Source: Kitasatospora sp. MAP5-34 (lineage in GTDB: Bacteria > Actinomycetota > Actinomycetes > Streptomycetales > Streptomycetaceae). From it: DNA of 64,000 bases. Location of the stretch: positions 57,315 to 121,314 of the forward strand of contig NZ_JARXZC010000021.1 in the NCBI RefSeq assembly GCF_029894335.1. Reading direction: 5' to 3'. Of the stretch, positions 49,748-57,641 are shown in pieces (position 1 is the first letter of the stretch; each line of letters opens with the position of its first letter). The position numbers and the translations under genes were made by a program. The notes below the pieces were generated by a model. It ran no database searches and had not been told where the DNA came from. It saw only the letters and a list, made by a program, of their open reading frames with translations.

Positions 49748-50794
49748 ATGGCGCCCATGGTCAACGCAGCGGTCACTGGTCCGGCAAAGGACCGTCCCCG
49801 GGTGCTCTCGGGTATCCAGCCCACCTCGGGCTCGTTCCATCTGGGCAACTACCTCGGCGCGGTGCGCCAGTGGGTGGACCTCCAGGAGCAGAACGACGCC
49901 TTCTACATGGTGGTCGACCTGCACGCGATCACCGTGGAGCAGGATCCGGCGACCCTGCGGGAGAACACCCGGATCTCGGTGGCCCAGCTGCTCGGCGCCG
50001 GCCTGGACCCGGAGCGCTGCACGCTCTTCGTCCAGTCGCACGTGCCCGAGCACGCCCAGCTCGGCTGGGTGATGAACTGCATGACCGGCTTCGGCGAGGC
50101 CGCCCGGATGACGCAGTTCAAGGACAAGTCCAGCAAGCAGGGCAGCGACCGCACCTCGGTCGGCCTCTTCACCTACCCGATCCTGCAGATCGCCGACATC
50201 CTGCTCTACCAGGCGGACGCCGTCCCGGTCGGCGAGGACCAGCGCCAGCACGTCGAGCTCACCCGCGACCTCGCCGAGCGCTTCAACACCCGCTACGCCC
50301 CCACCTTCACCGTGCCGAAGCCGTACATCCTCAAGGAGACGGCCAAGATCTTCGACCTCCAGGACCCGACGTCGAAGATGAGCAAGTCGGCCTCTTCGCC
50401 CAAGGGCCTGGTCAGCCTGCTGGACGAGCCCAAGGTCAGCGCCAAGAAGTTCAAGAGCGCCGTGACCGACACCGACACGGTGGTCTCCTACGACGAGGAG
50501 AACAAGGCCGGCGTCTCCAACCTGCTGCGCATCCACTCCGCGCTCAGCGGGCAGTCGATCGAGCAGCTGGTCGCACACTTCGAGGGCAAGATGTACGGCG
50601 CTCTCAAGACCGAGCTGGCCGAGCTCTTCGCCGAGTGGGTCACGCCCTTCCAGGAGCGGACCAAGTCCTACCTGGACGACCCGGCGGAACTCGACCGGGT
50701 GCTCGGCCTCGGCGCGGAGAAGGCCCGCGAGGTCGCCTCCGAGACGCTGGCGACCGTCTACGACCGCATCGGCTTCCTGGCGCCGAAGCGCTGA
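49748..50794 (+). CDS. trpS: Tryptophanyl-tRNA synthetase
   Basis: A 348-aa class I aminoacyl-tRNA synthetase. The HIGH-like motif is SGSFHLGNYLGAV, and the KMSKS loop is TSKMSKSASSPKG. Other family features are DLHAITVEQDP, PILQIADILLYQADAVPVGE and QRQHVELTRDLAERFN. GGAAG lies 9 nt before the ATG at 49748; a second ATG 9 nt in is possible. Streptomycetes often carry two trpS genes; this locus corresponds to the housekeeping copy near mdh, as I recall it from S. coelicolor. The stop overlaps the next start by 1 nt. Confidence 0.97.
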   Translation: MAPMVNAAVTGPAKDRPRVLSGIQPTSGSFHLGNYLGAVRQWVDLQEQNDAFYMVVDLHAITVEQDPATLRENTRISVAQLLGAGLDPERCTLFVQSHVPEHAQLGWVMNCMTGFGEAARMTQFKDKSSKQGSDRTSVGLFTYPILQIADILLYQADAVPVGEDQRQHVELTRDLAERFNTRYAPTFTVPKPYILKETAKIFDLQDPTSKMSKSASSPKGLVSLLDEPKVSAKKFKSAVTDTDTVVSYDEENKAGVSNLLRIHSALSGQSIEQLVAHFEGKMYGALKTELAELFAEWVTPFQERTKSYLDDPAELDRVLGLGAEKAREVASETLATVYDRIGFLAPKR

Positions 50795-51348
50795 TGCCGC
50801 TGACCGTGTCCCCCGATGGTGGCGACCTCCCCGAGGCCGTCACCATCGGCGTGTCCATATCCGTCCCGGAACCGTTCGGCACGGCCATCCAGGACGCCCG
50901 GGCCGGCCACGGCGACCCGCTCGCCCGCTCGATACCCACCCACGTGACGCTACTGCCGCCCACCGAGATCGCGGCCGGTCTGCTGCCCCGGATCGAGACC
51001 CACCTGACGGCTGTGGCAGCCGAGCACCGGACCTTCCGAATGCTGCTGCAGGGCAGCGGCACCTTCCGGCCGGTCTCCCCGGTGGTCTTCGTCCGGGTGG
51101 AGGAGGGCGCGCAGGAGTGCCGCGCACTGGAAGCCGCCATCCGCTCCGGCCCACTCGCCCGCGAGCTGGCCTTCCCGTACCACCCGCACGTGACGGTCGC
51201 CCACGGCCTCGCCGAGGACACCCTCGACCAGGCCCACGAGCAGGCCCGCAGCTTCCACGCCGCCTTCCCCGTCCCGGGCTTCTGCCTCTCCCGCTTCGGC
51301 CCGGACCAGGTCTGGCGGCCGTGGCGCGGGTACGCCTTCGGCGCGTAG
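50794..51348 (+). CDS. 2'-5' RNA ligase / 2H phosphoesterase family protein
   Basis: A 184-aa protein with the two HxT motifs of the 2H superfamily: HVTLLPP (about residue 49) and HVTVAHG (about 132), which together form the active site. The spacing is normal for LigT/ThpR-like cyclic phosphodiesterases. Its ATG shares a base with the trpS stop (TGATG), so it is translationally coupled to trpS. A role in tRNA processing is suggested only by that coupling. The natural substrate is unknown. Confidence 0.88.
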   Translation: MPLTVSPDGGDLPEAVTIGVSISVPEPFGTAIQDARAGHGDPLARSIPTHVTLLPPTEIAAGLLPRIETHLTAVAAEHRTFRMLLQGSGTFRPVSPVVFVRVEEGAQECRALEAAIRSGPLARELAFPYHPHVTVAHGLAEDTLDQAHEQARSFHAAFPVPGFCLSRFGPDQVWRPWRGYAFGA

Positions 51349-51578
51349 GCAGGAGTCCCGGCCCTCAGGCCTCGTACTGTTCGGCCGGAGAAGGCGGCAT
51401 ATGGCGAGGTTGGGTCGTCCGGGAACGTCGAATGCACCCGAGGCGTTGGCTGCGGGAGGTGGTGCCCATCACTGTTTCCCTCGCCCTCGTCGTGTCGGCA
51501 AGTCCCAGAGGTCTGTCGCGGTGCCACCACGGCTGAGCTCAGTGCTCGTCAGCTGGGGCATCTTCGGTTGCGCTCATT

Positions 51579-51851
51579 TGCCGAGCGGGACTCCGCCAGA
51601 TCCGATTCCACGACCTCCGGCACTCGACCGCAACGCTTCTCCTGGAGCAGAGCGTCGAACTTGTCGTCATCAAGGAACTCCTCGGCCACGCCCATATCGG
51701 CGTCAGCGTCTACACCCACGCCCGACTCCGCCCCCAACGCGACGCCATAGACCTCCTCGGCCACACACTCCACACCCCCGCGAGCGAGCCTGCAGACCGC
51801 AGCGATGACGACGATCCGCCCGCAAGTGGGATCTTGGTCCACGCCAGTTGA
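51579..51851 (+). pseudogene. 3' remnant of a tyrosine recombinase (integrase)
   Basis: The frame reads RAGLRQIRFHDLRHSTATLL, then VVIKELLGHAHIGVSVYTHA, the C-terminal catalytic part of a phage-type integrase with the HDLRH arginine, LGH histidine and YTH tyrosine. It runs to TGA 51849-51851. No start codon or N-terminal DNA-binding domain exists upstream, so this is a fragment. The 230 nt before it, after the trpS operon, hold no gene or tRNA I can recognise. It marks the scar of a lost mobile element next to the toxin remnant. Confidence 0.8.
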
Positions 51852-51877
51852 CGTCAACTGGTGACGTCAAACGATCA

Positions 51878-51913
51878 AGAGGCCCCGCCGGAAACAATTC
51901 CGGCGGGGCCTCT
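51878..51913. terminator. Terminator between integrase remnant and SUKH gene
   Basis: A 16-bp perfect stem AGAGGCCCCGCCGGAA (51878-51893 with 51898-51913) and loop ACAA. It ends transcription of the SUKH gene on minus and any plus-strand message. Just before it TGACGTCAA occurs twice (51849-51857, 51862-51870). Confidence 0.9.
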
Positions 51914-51934
51914 CGCAATTCAACACGTCACCCA

Positions 51935-52486
51935 CTAAGTGCCACGGTAGGGGTTCTGGGAGAACCCCGGGTCGTCGCTCGGGAAGTCGTCGGGAAAGAT
52001 ATCGCTCACCATGTCCTTCCGCAAGAAAGCGAGAAGGAATTCAGTGACGCTTCCATCAAACCTGAGATAGACGTCCTCTCGCACGTCGACGACAAGAATG
52101 GGCCACTGATCCGGAGGGCCCACCGCCACCCACATGCACATGTCGCCATTATCGGTCCCACCCCAAGAAATAATATCCTGCCGACCGGCCCCCAGTCCCT
52201 CAAGGGCTAGGTTCAAGTTGACGCTGGCCGACCGCAGGAAAACCCTTCGCACCTTCTGGCTCCGGTGCCAGACGTCCAGGTTCTTGTTCTCGGGAAAGCT
52301 TCCGTAGAGCCACAGGAACTCATCGAAACATCCAGGACCATAGGCTTCCATGAGCCTGTGGTAGTCATCCGGGAGTCGCCTGCCTAGCTCTCCCTCGACC
52401 TGCGTCAGCTGCCCACCCGCCCGACCCTCCGGGGAGGGTGGGCATAGCGCTAGCAGGGCACTCAGTGACTCGAGTGAATCCGTCAT
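51935..52486 (-). CDS. SMI1/KNR4 (SUKH) immunity protein
   Basis: A 183-aa protein with a SUKH domain: VEGELGRRLPDDYHRLMEAYGPGCF, then DIISWGGTDNGDMCMWVAVG and a C-terminal FLLAFLRKDM. SUKH proteins are usually immunity partners of nuclease-type polymorphic toxins. Here its ATG overlaps by 4 nt (ATGA) the stop of a nuclease toxin fragment, the classic toxin-immunity order. Codon use is more AT-rich than in the neighbours, which suggests acquired DNA. The gene looks intact although its toxin is not. Confidence 0.9.
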   Translation of the reverse strand: MTDSLESLSALLALCPPSPEGRAGGQLTQVEGELGRRLPDDYHRLMEAYGPGCFDEFLWLYGSFPENKNLDVWHRSQKVRRVFLRSASVNLNLALEGLGAGRQDIISWGGTDNGDMCMWVAVGPPDQWPILVVDVREDVYLRFDGSVTEFLLAFLRKDMVSDIFPDDFPSDDPGFSQNPYRGT

Positions 52487-52794
52487 GGGACGTTGGGGAT
52501 AATGGCATCGAGGCTGTACCCACCATCGCCTCGCGCTGAAATTGATATCGAAGACGGGATCTCCGAGAGCTCATCATCATAGTTTGGCGTGACAGAGTAC
52601 TCCACCGTTTGCCCAGGTTGCCCTGGCCCGCCTCGCACGATACCGGCGATCTCGTCCTCCACATCACTCATGACCTCGTTATTGGCCCTGTCGTACATGG
52701 TCACAAAGTTCTCGGGCAGGCGGTTATCTCCGCCGAACTGACGTCCGAGCAGGTGTCCACGCGTATGTCCGGCCGCTTCCCCTGCAAAGCCCGG
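52483..52794 (-). pseudogene. Truncated nuclease toxin C-terminus (DNA/RNA non-specific endonuclease-like)
   Basis: The reading frame contains RGHLLGRQFGGDNRLPENFV and MYDRANNEVMSDVEDEIAG, with VEYSVTPNYDD further on. This matches the RGHLLG...GG...N core of bacterial secreted endonucleases, where the His is catalytic. Only about 100 residues remain, including 73 in the part from GTG 52704; upstream the frame becomes Arg-rich and loses resemblance near 52800. Codons are less GC-biased than the neighbours. It ends in the TGA at 52483-52485 that overlaps the SUKH start. An alternative is a very short independent gene from 52704. Boundaries at the 5' side are estimated. Confidence 0.72.
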
Positions 52795-52969
52795 TTGCTT
52801 CGGCCGTTGGTGGAACCCCGGCTGGCTTGGCTGTTCCGCCGTCCGGCGGCGGCGCAGGTCTCGGCGGCGGGTGAAAAGACGGCCACGGACGGCGGAGGAC
52901 CTTCCACGGCCTGATCAGCAGTGTCTGGAACTGGAACAGCGCGCTGACCCCAGCGTGTCGGACGTGCCG

Positions 52970-54673
52970 TCAGTTCTTCTTCCACGGGTACTCGCAGGTC
53001 CCCAGGGTGCCGCTGTCGGGCGAGGTCGCGGGGACGTGGGTGGCGTACTGGCGCGGTTCGCTGCACTGGCCGTGGTTGGCGTACTTGGGGCAGTGGCCGT
53101 CCGGCTTGCGGATCTGCTGGGCGACCCACGCCTGGCCGCTCTGCCAGCCGTACTGGGGGTCCTCCGGCATGTAGGAGTCGGCGGTCGCGGACGCGGCCAT
53201 GCCGCCGAACAGCAGTCCGGCCGTGAGGACACCGATGGCGGGGAGCCTGGCCCGGCTGGCCGCGGAGGTCGGCAGGCCGGTGATCTCCGGCAGGGCCTGG
53301 AGCCTGCGGTGCGCCCAACGGCCGACCAGCACCACGCTCCAGCCGAGCAGTACCAGTCCGCAGTAGAGGATCTGGTGGAAGGTCCGGACGTAGAGCTGGA
53401 CGGCCTGGTCCCGCTCCAGGTTGGAGGAGATCCAGAAGCGGATCACCCAGGCGCTGAAGAAGCAGGCGGCCGCGACGATGACGGGTGACCGGTGCAGGCC
53501 GAGTGCCAGCGCGACGCCGATACCCAGGACGAGCAGCACGGAGAACCAGCCGACCCCGCCGAACTCGCCGGGCGGCGGCCAGCCGCCCAGGGCGCTGGCG
53601 CCCTTGTACGGGTACGGGGACATGCCGATGTAGCCCGGGTCCACCAGCACCATGGGCGAGCACCAGCGGTCCTTGGTGGCGGTCGCGCTCAGCAGCACCA
53701 TCGTGTACTTCGCGGCCAGCACGGCGAAGGCGAGCCCGGCGCTGCCCAGGAACGCCAGGGCCCGCAGCACGCCGATCCGGCCCGAACGCCAGGGGAAGAC
53801 CGCCAGCATGGCGATGAGCAGCCCCGGGGCCGACCACACGTGCCAGCCGGCGTAGAGCAGGAAGAGTACTGCCAGCCCGGCACCGGTGAACAGGCCCAGC
53901 CAGACGGTCTCCCGCAGCGGCCGGCGCGGCGCGCGCCGCAGGATCTGGAGGAACTTGCCGAGCAGCGGGACCAGGATGATCAGCGTGAGCACGCTGTACG
54001 GCTTGTACGGCAGGATCAGCGGGATGCCCGCGAGCATGCCCACGCCGAGCGCCGGCAGCGGCCGCAGGAACATCCGCCAGGACAGGTACGCGGCCGGCCC
54101 GCCGAGCGCGATCATGATCGTCTGCAGCTGCTTCATCGCGAGCGAGGGCTCGCTGTGCGTGAACTGCACGGCCCACCAGGCCTGCAGGTGCGGCAGCAGC
54201 GGCGGGTAGATCGTGGTCAGGTGGCCGGACTTGATGATGATGTTGGCCCAGTCGGCCAGCGCGCCGTTGTCGTCCCCCTGACCGGCGAGCGGCCACGGTG
54301 TGCCGTGCAGTGCGACCACGATGCCGCCGGCCATGAAGCCGGTCGCCAGACCCGCCACCGCCGCGCAGGACAACCGCACCAGCATCCGGTGCAGCCGCGC
54401 GCTGCCCCGGAACGCCGACAGCGTGACGATCGCCAGCATCGGCAGCCCGATCACCAGCAGCCGGAACTGCAGCTCGGCCAGGCCGCTCACCTGGCCGACG
54501 CGGGTGGTCGGGTTCACGTTGATGGTGGTGGCCCAGTACGCGAAGACCAGGGACACGCCGCACGCGACCGCGATCTCGCTTCCGGCGCTCAGCACACGGC
54601 GGACCGGAAAGCGGAACAGGTCGGACAGGCCGTCTGGGGACAGCAGCACTCTGGCACGCGAGGGCGTAGGCAA
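52970..54673 (-). CDS. Polytopic GT-C glycosyltransferase, AftA-like
   Basis: A 567-aa integral membrane protein with about twelve hydrophobic segments. The first large extracytoplasmic loop contains GQGDDNGALADWANIIIKSG and YPPLLPHLQAWWAV; the acidic pair and YPPL recall AftA-type arabinofuranosyltransferases. A C-terminal soluble tail has several cysteines (HCPKYANHGQC, TCEYPW). TTG at 54673 is preferred because GGAG lies 7 nt upstream; GTG at 54649 is in frame. The long open frame further upstream is shared with antisense and is not coding. It heads the wall-glycopolymer cluster and is transcribed with it on minus. The sugar it transfers is not known. Confidence 0.7.
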   Translation of the reverse strand: MPTPSRARVLLSPDGLSDLFRFPVRRVLSAGSEIAVACGVSLVFAYWATTINVNPTTRVGQVSGLAELQFRLLVIGLPMLAIVTLSAFRGSARLHRMLVRLSCAAVAGLATGFMAGGIVVALHGTPWPLAGQGDDNGALADWANIIIKSGHLTTIYPPLLPHLQAWWAVQFTHSEPSLAMKQLQTIMIALGGPAAYLSWRMFLRPLPALGVGMLAGIPLILPYKPYSVLTLIILVPLLGKFLQILRRAPRRPLRETVWLGLFTGAGLAVLFLLYAGWHVWSAPGLLIAMLAVFPWRSGRIGVLRALAFLGSAGLAFAVLAAKYTMVLLSATATKDRWCSPMVLVDPGYIGMSPYPYKGASALGGWPPPGEFGGVGWFSVLLVLGIGVALALGLHRSPVIVAAACFFSAWVIRFWISSNLERDQAVQLYVRTFHQILYCGLVLLGWSVVLVGRWAHRRLQALPEITGLPTSAASRARLPAIGVLTAGLLFGGMAASATADSYMPEDPQYGWQSGQAWVAQQIRKPDGHCPKYANHGQCSEPRQYATHVPATSPDSGTLGTCEYPWKKN

Positions 54674-54855
54674 GGAGGGTCTCCGAGATGGCCGGACGAA
54701 CGGAACGGACCCGAGGAGTTCCCGGTCGGGGACCGTGGTCGGGGTGGACCGAAGCGAAGCTATCAAACGATGCCTCGGAGACCCGGACGGCCCTGGGAGC
54801 CCGCCGTCCGTCCAGCCGCACAGCCGTCCAGCCGTCCAGCCGTCCCGCCCTCCGC

Positions 54856-57354
54856 TCAGCCGATCGCCAGCATCCGGTCCACCACCCGGGCCGCCGCACC
54901 GCCGTCGTCGAGGTGGCAGTGGGTGGCGCGGAAGCGCTGGTAGGCGTCCGCGTAGCGGGCCGGGAGGGCGTCGGAGCCGGCCAGGTCGCGCAGCGCGGTG
55001 AGGAGTTCCGGGGAGGTGGGGATGAGCGGGCCCGGAGCCTCGGACTCCAGGTCGAAGTAGAAGCCGCGCAGGGTGTCGCGATAGTGCTCCAGGTCGTACG
55101 TGAAGAACAGGATCGGCCGGCCGGTGATGGCGAAGTCGAACATGATCGAGGAGTAGTCCGTCACCAACACGTCGGCGGCGAGCAGCAGTTCCTGCACGTC
55201 GGGGTAGTCGCCGACGTCGTACAGGAAGCCGTCGCCCGCGCCCGGCAGCGGCTCGCGGACGTGCGAGTGCGGCCGGACCAGCAGGACGTGGTCGGCGCCG
55301 AGTTCGGTGCGGGCGGCGTCCAGGTCGAGGCGCAGGCCGAGGTGGAAGCCGTCGCCGCTCTCGCGCTGCTGGTCCTCGCGCCAGGTGGGGGCGTACAGCA
55401 CGATCCGCTTGCCGGCGGGGATGCCGAGCCGCTCGCGGACGGTCTGGGCGCCGGTGCCCCGGGCCAGCACGTCGCCCCGGGGGTAGCCGGACTCCAGGAT
55501 CTCGCCCTCGTAGCGGAAGGCCCGGCGCAGGATCGGGGTGGCGAAGGAGCTGGGGGAGACCAGCAGGCTCCACTGCGGCGCCTCGCGGTCCAGCGCGGTC
55601 AGGTACCCGGCGTCGCTGAGCCAGGCGTTCTCGACGTCGTGGGCGATCCGCTTGAGCAGCGAGCCGTGCCAGGTCTGCACGATCACCTGGCCGGGGCGGC
55701 GCTCGATGAAGTCGGGGAAGTGCGTGTTGCCGACCAGGTAGCGCGAGGTGCCGAGCGCCTCGTACCACTCGGGGCTGTGGCTGCGGATCGCGCGTACGCC
55801 CTCGGGCACCTCGCCCTGGGCGTCGTCGATCACCCAGAGGTGTTCCAGCGGGGTGCGGCGGCGCACCAGTTCGGCGTGGATCGCGCGGGGGGAGTCCGAG
55901 TAGCCCCGGCCGCCGAAGACGTCGTACAGCACTGTCTCGCGCAGCGGGCGGCGGCGGGCCGCCGGGTAGGTCTCGGTGAGCAGCCGGTGCTGGGTGAACG
56001 CGCTGCGCTCGGCGGCGGCCAGTACCGGCGTGGAGTCGAGGATCAGCGTGTCGTGCCAACGGCGCTGCAGCAGCACGGACTTGCTGCCGGTGGCGGCGGA
56101 GCCGACGGTGACCCGGACGGGCAGTGCGGCCAGCGCCTGGGGGGCGACGATCAGCGGCTGTTCGGCGTCGGCTCGGCCGACCGGGCGGATCCGGAGCTCC
56201 CAGACGCCCTTGGGCAGCGGCCGCAGCGAGCCGTCGGAGCAGGCGGACAGGGCCGGCAGGTGGCAGGAGAACCGCTCGCCGCGCTCGACCGGGTGGTGCA
56301 CCTCGCCGGTGCCGTTGCTGTGCCGGAGCACCAGCTCCAGCGGGCCGTCGCCGCCCAGCGGTGCTTCGCCGGTCAGGTCGAAGCCGTCCCCGGCGGGGGT
56401 GATCCGCTCGATCAGGCCGGTGCCGCTCTGGACACAGAACTGCGGGTAGCCGTCGGCGAGTTGCTTGACGTAGAGCAGCCGGTCGGAGCCGGGCAGCGGG
56501 TGCTGGGCGCTCAGCGGCCCGCCCCGGTCGTCCATCACTGGCCGGACGGTGCCGCCGTCGGGCCGCAGCAGCTCCGGGCCCCAGTGCTCCATCTCGTGCG
56601 ACGGGTCGCCGTCGACGACGAAGGGGGCGAACGGGACGCGTACGGTGTGCGCGGCCGGCCCGTCGGCGGGCACCAGCGGGAAGGTCAGCTCGGTGCTGGA
56701 CTGCCGGTGCCGCAGGCGCAGGACCGTCCCCTCGGGGCAGTCGGCGGCGTGCAGGGCCAGCTCGAGGCCGCCGTCGAAGGGGGTGACGGCGGTGATCCGG
56801 TGGCGGACCACCTCGATCCGCAGCCGCAGCGCGTCGTCGGCGAAGGACGGCAGCACCCGGACGTCCCGGTCCACCCAGTGCACCAGCGGGTACTCGCCGG
56901 AGCCGCACCAGTACTGGGTGAGCGGCCCGTGCTCCTGGCGCAGGCCGCTGCGGACGGTCGCCTCGATCAGCCAGTCGCCCTCCTGCCACCGGCCCTGGTG
57001 GCGCAGCCGGGCCGGGTCGACGGTCGCGGTGAAGCCGGCCCAGTCGTGGTTGTACCGGTGCTGCCCGCTGTCGTCGGTGACCTCGGGCAGGTTCAGGTGC
57101 CGGGTGCGGACGGTGACCGTACGGTCGGCCCCCTCCGCCGGCCGGAGCGTGAGCGAGGTGAACATGCTGCTCAGCCAGGTGGTGCCGCGTCCGCCGGGAC
57201 GGGCGTACCCGGTGATCTCCAGGCCGCCGGCCGTCCACCGGGTCGAGCGGACCCCGAACGCGGCCTCGGGCTCGGCGGGCTCCACTTCTGTGTCCACGGC
57301 GGGCTCCGGCACTCGGGATGCGGGTACAGCGGTCACAGTGACGGAAGCAGGCAT
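54856..57354 (-). CDS. CDP-glycerol glycerophosphotransferase family protein (TagF-like)
   Basis: An 832-aa protein. The C-terminal half (about 475-820) is a TagF-type polymerase domain: VQTWHGSLLKRIAHDVENAW, SPSSFATPILRRAF, ESGYPRGDVL, LYAPTWREDQ and VTDYSSIMFDFAITGRPILF, the catalytic histidine of the last part family being in TWHG. The N-terminal half is a beta-rich region with motifs such as HDWAGFTATVDPARLRHQG, shared with the downstream-related protein at 57642, so the two are paralogues. GGAGGG lies 8 nt before the ATG at 57354; the longer frame lacks a site. It probably polymerises a polyol-phosphate wall polymer at the membrane. No signal peptide is seen, as expected for cytoplasmic-face enzymes. 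Confidence 0.87.
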   Translation of the reverse strand: MPASVTVTAVPASRVPEPAVDTEVEPAEPEAAFGVRSTRWTAGGLEITGYARPGGRGTTWLSSMFTSLTLRPAEGADRTVTVRTRHLNLPEVTDDSGQHRYNHDWAGFTATVDPARLRHQGRWQEGDWLIEATVRSGLRQEHGPLTQYWCGSGEYPLVHWVDRDVRVLPSFADDALRLRIEVVRHRITAVTPFDGGLELALHAADCPEGTVLRLRHRQSSTELTFPLVPADGPAAHTVRVPFAPFVVDGDPSHEMEHWGPELLRPDGGTVRPVMDDRGGPLSAQHPLPGSDRLLYVKQLADGYPQFCVQSGTGLIERITPAGDGFDLTGEAPLGGDGPLELVLRHSNGTGEVHHPVERGERFSCHLPALSACSDGSLRPLPKGVWELRIRPVGRADAEQPLIVAPQALAALPVRVTVGSAATGSKSVLLQRRWHDTLILDSTPVLAAAERSAFTQHRLLTETYPAARRRPLRETVLYDVFGGRGYSDSPRAIHAELVRRRTPLEHLWVIDDAQGEVPEGVRAIRSHSPEWYEALGTSRYLVGNTHFPDFIERRPGQVIVQTWHGSLLKRIAHDVENAWLSDAGYLTALDREAPQWSLLVSPSSFATPILRRAFRYEGEILESGYPRGDVLARGTGAQTVRERLGIPAGKRIVLYAPTWREDQQRESGDGFHLGLRLDLDAARTELGADHVLLVRPHSHVREPLPGAGDGFLYDVGDYPDVQELLLAADVLVTDYSSIMFDFAITGRPILFFTYDLEHYRDTLRGFYFDLESEAPGPLIPTSPELLTALRDLAGSDALPARYADAYQRFRATHCHLDDGGAAARVVDRMLAIG

Positions 57355-57557
57355 CGGGGACGACCCTCCGGGGCAGTGGGACGGCCTGGCGGCCGACGGT
57401 CCTGCGGTGTCGTCGGGGGGTGCCACGAGGAGGCGCGGCCGACACCGGCACGGACTGCGGGTGCCATCTCACACCTGAGCGAAGGCCCAGGTCAACCGGT
57501 TCGCGGTGGGAGGTTCGGGGAGTTCGGCCGGACATTCGCAAGGATGGCCCCGATCGA

Positions 57558-57596
57558 ACCCGCTGCCGGAGGAGTCGTTCTCCTCCGGCAGCGGGT
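57558..57596. terminator. Hairpin between the two TagF-like genes
   Basis: A 17-bp perfect stem (57558-57574 with 57580-57596) around the loop TCGTT, 45 nt after the stop of the gene at 57642 on the minus strand. It suggests that the paralogues are transcribed separately. Confidence 0.88.
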
Positions 57597-57641
57597 CGGA
57601 TCGGCCACCTCAGGTCGGTCACCCCGGTACGGCCGCGCGCC

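Noticed and set aside
51422..51535. Short frame MHPRRWLREVVPITVSLALV as a signal-peptide start of a lost secreted toxin
   Set aside because: It looks like a signal sequence but is only 34 codons, lacks a clear ribosome binding site, and any link to the toxin remnant on the other strand would be guesswork.
51349..51578. Search for a tRNA gene as attachment site near the integrase remnant
   Set aside because: No cloverleaf or GGTTCGA loop was found in the interval.
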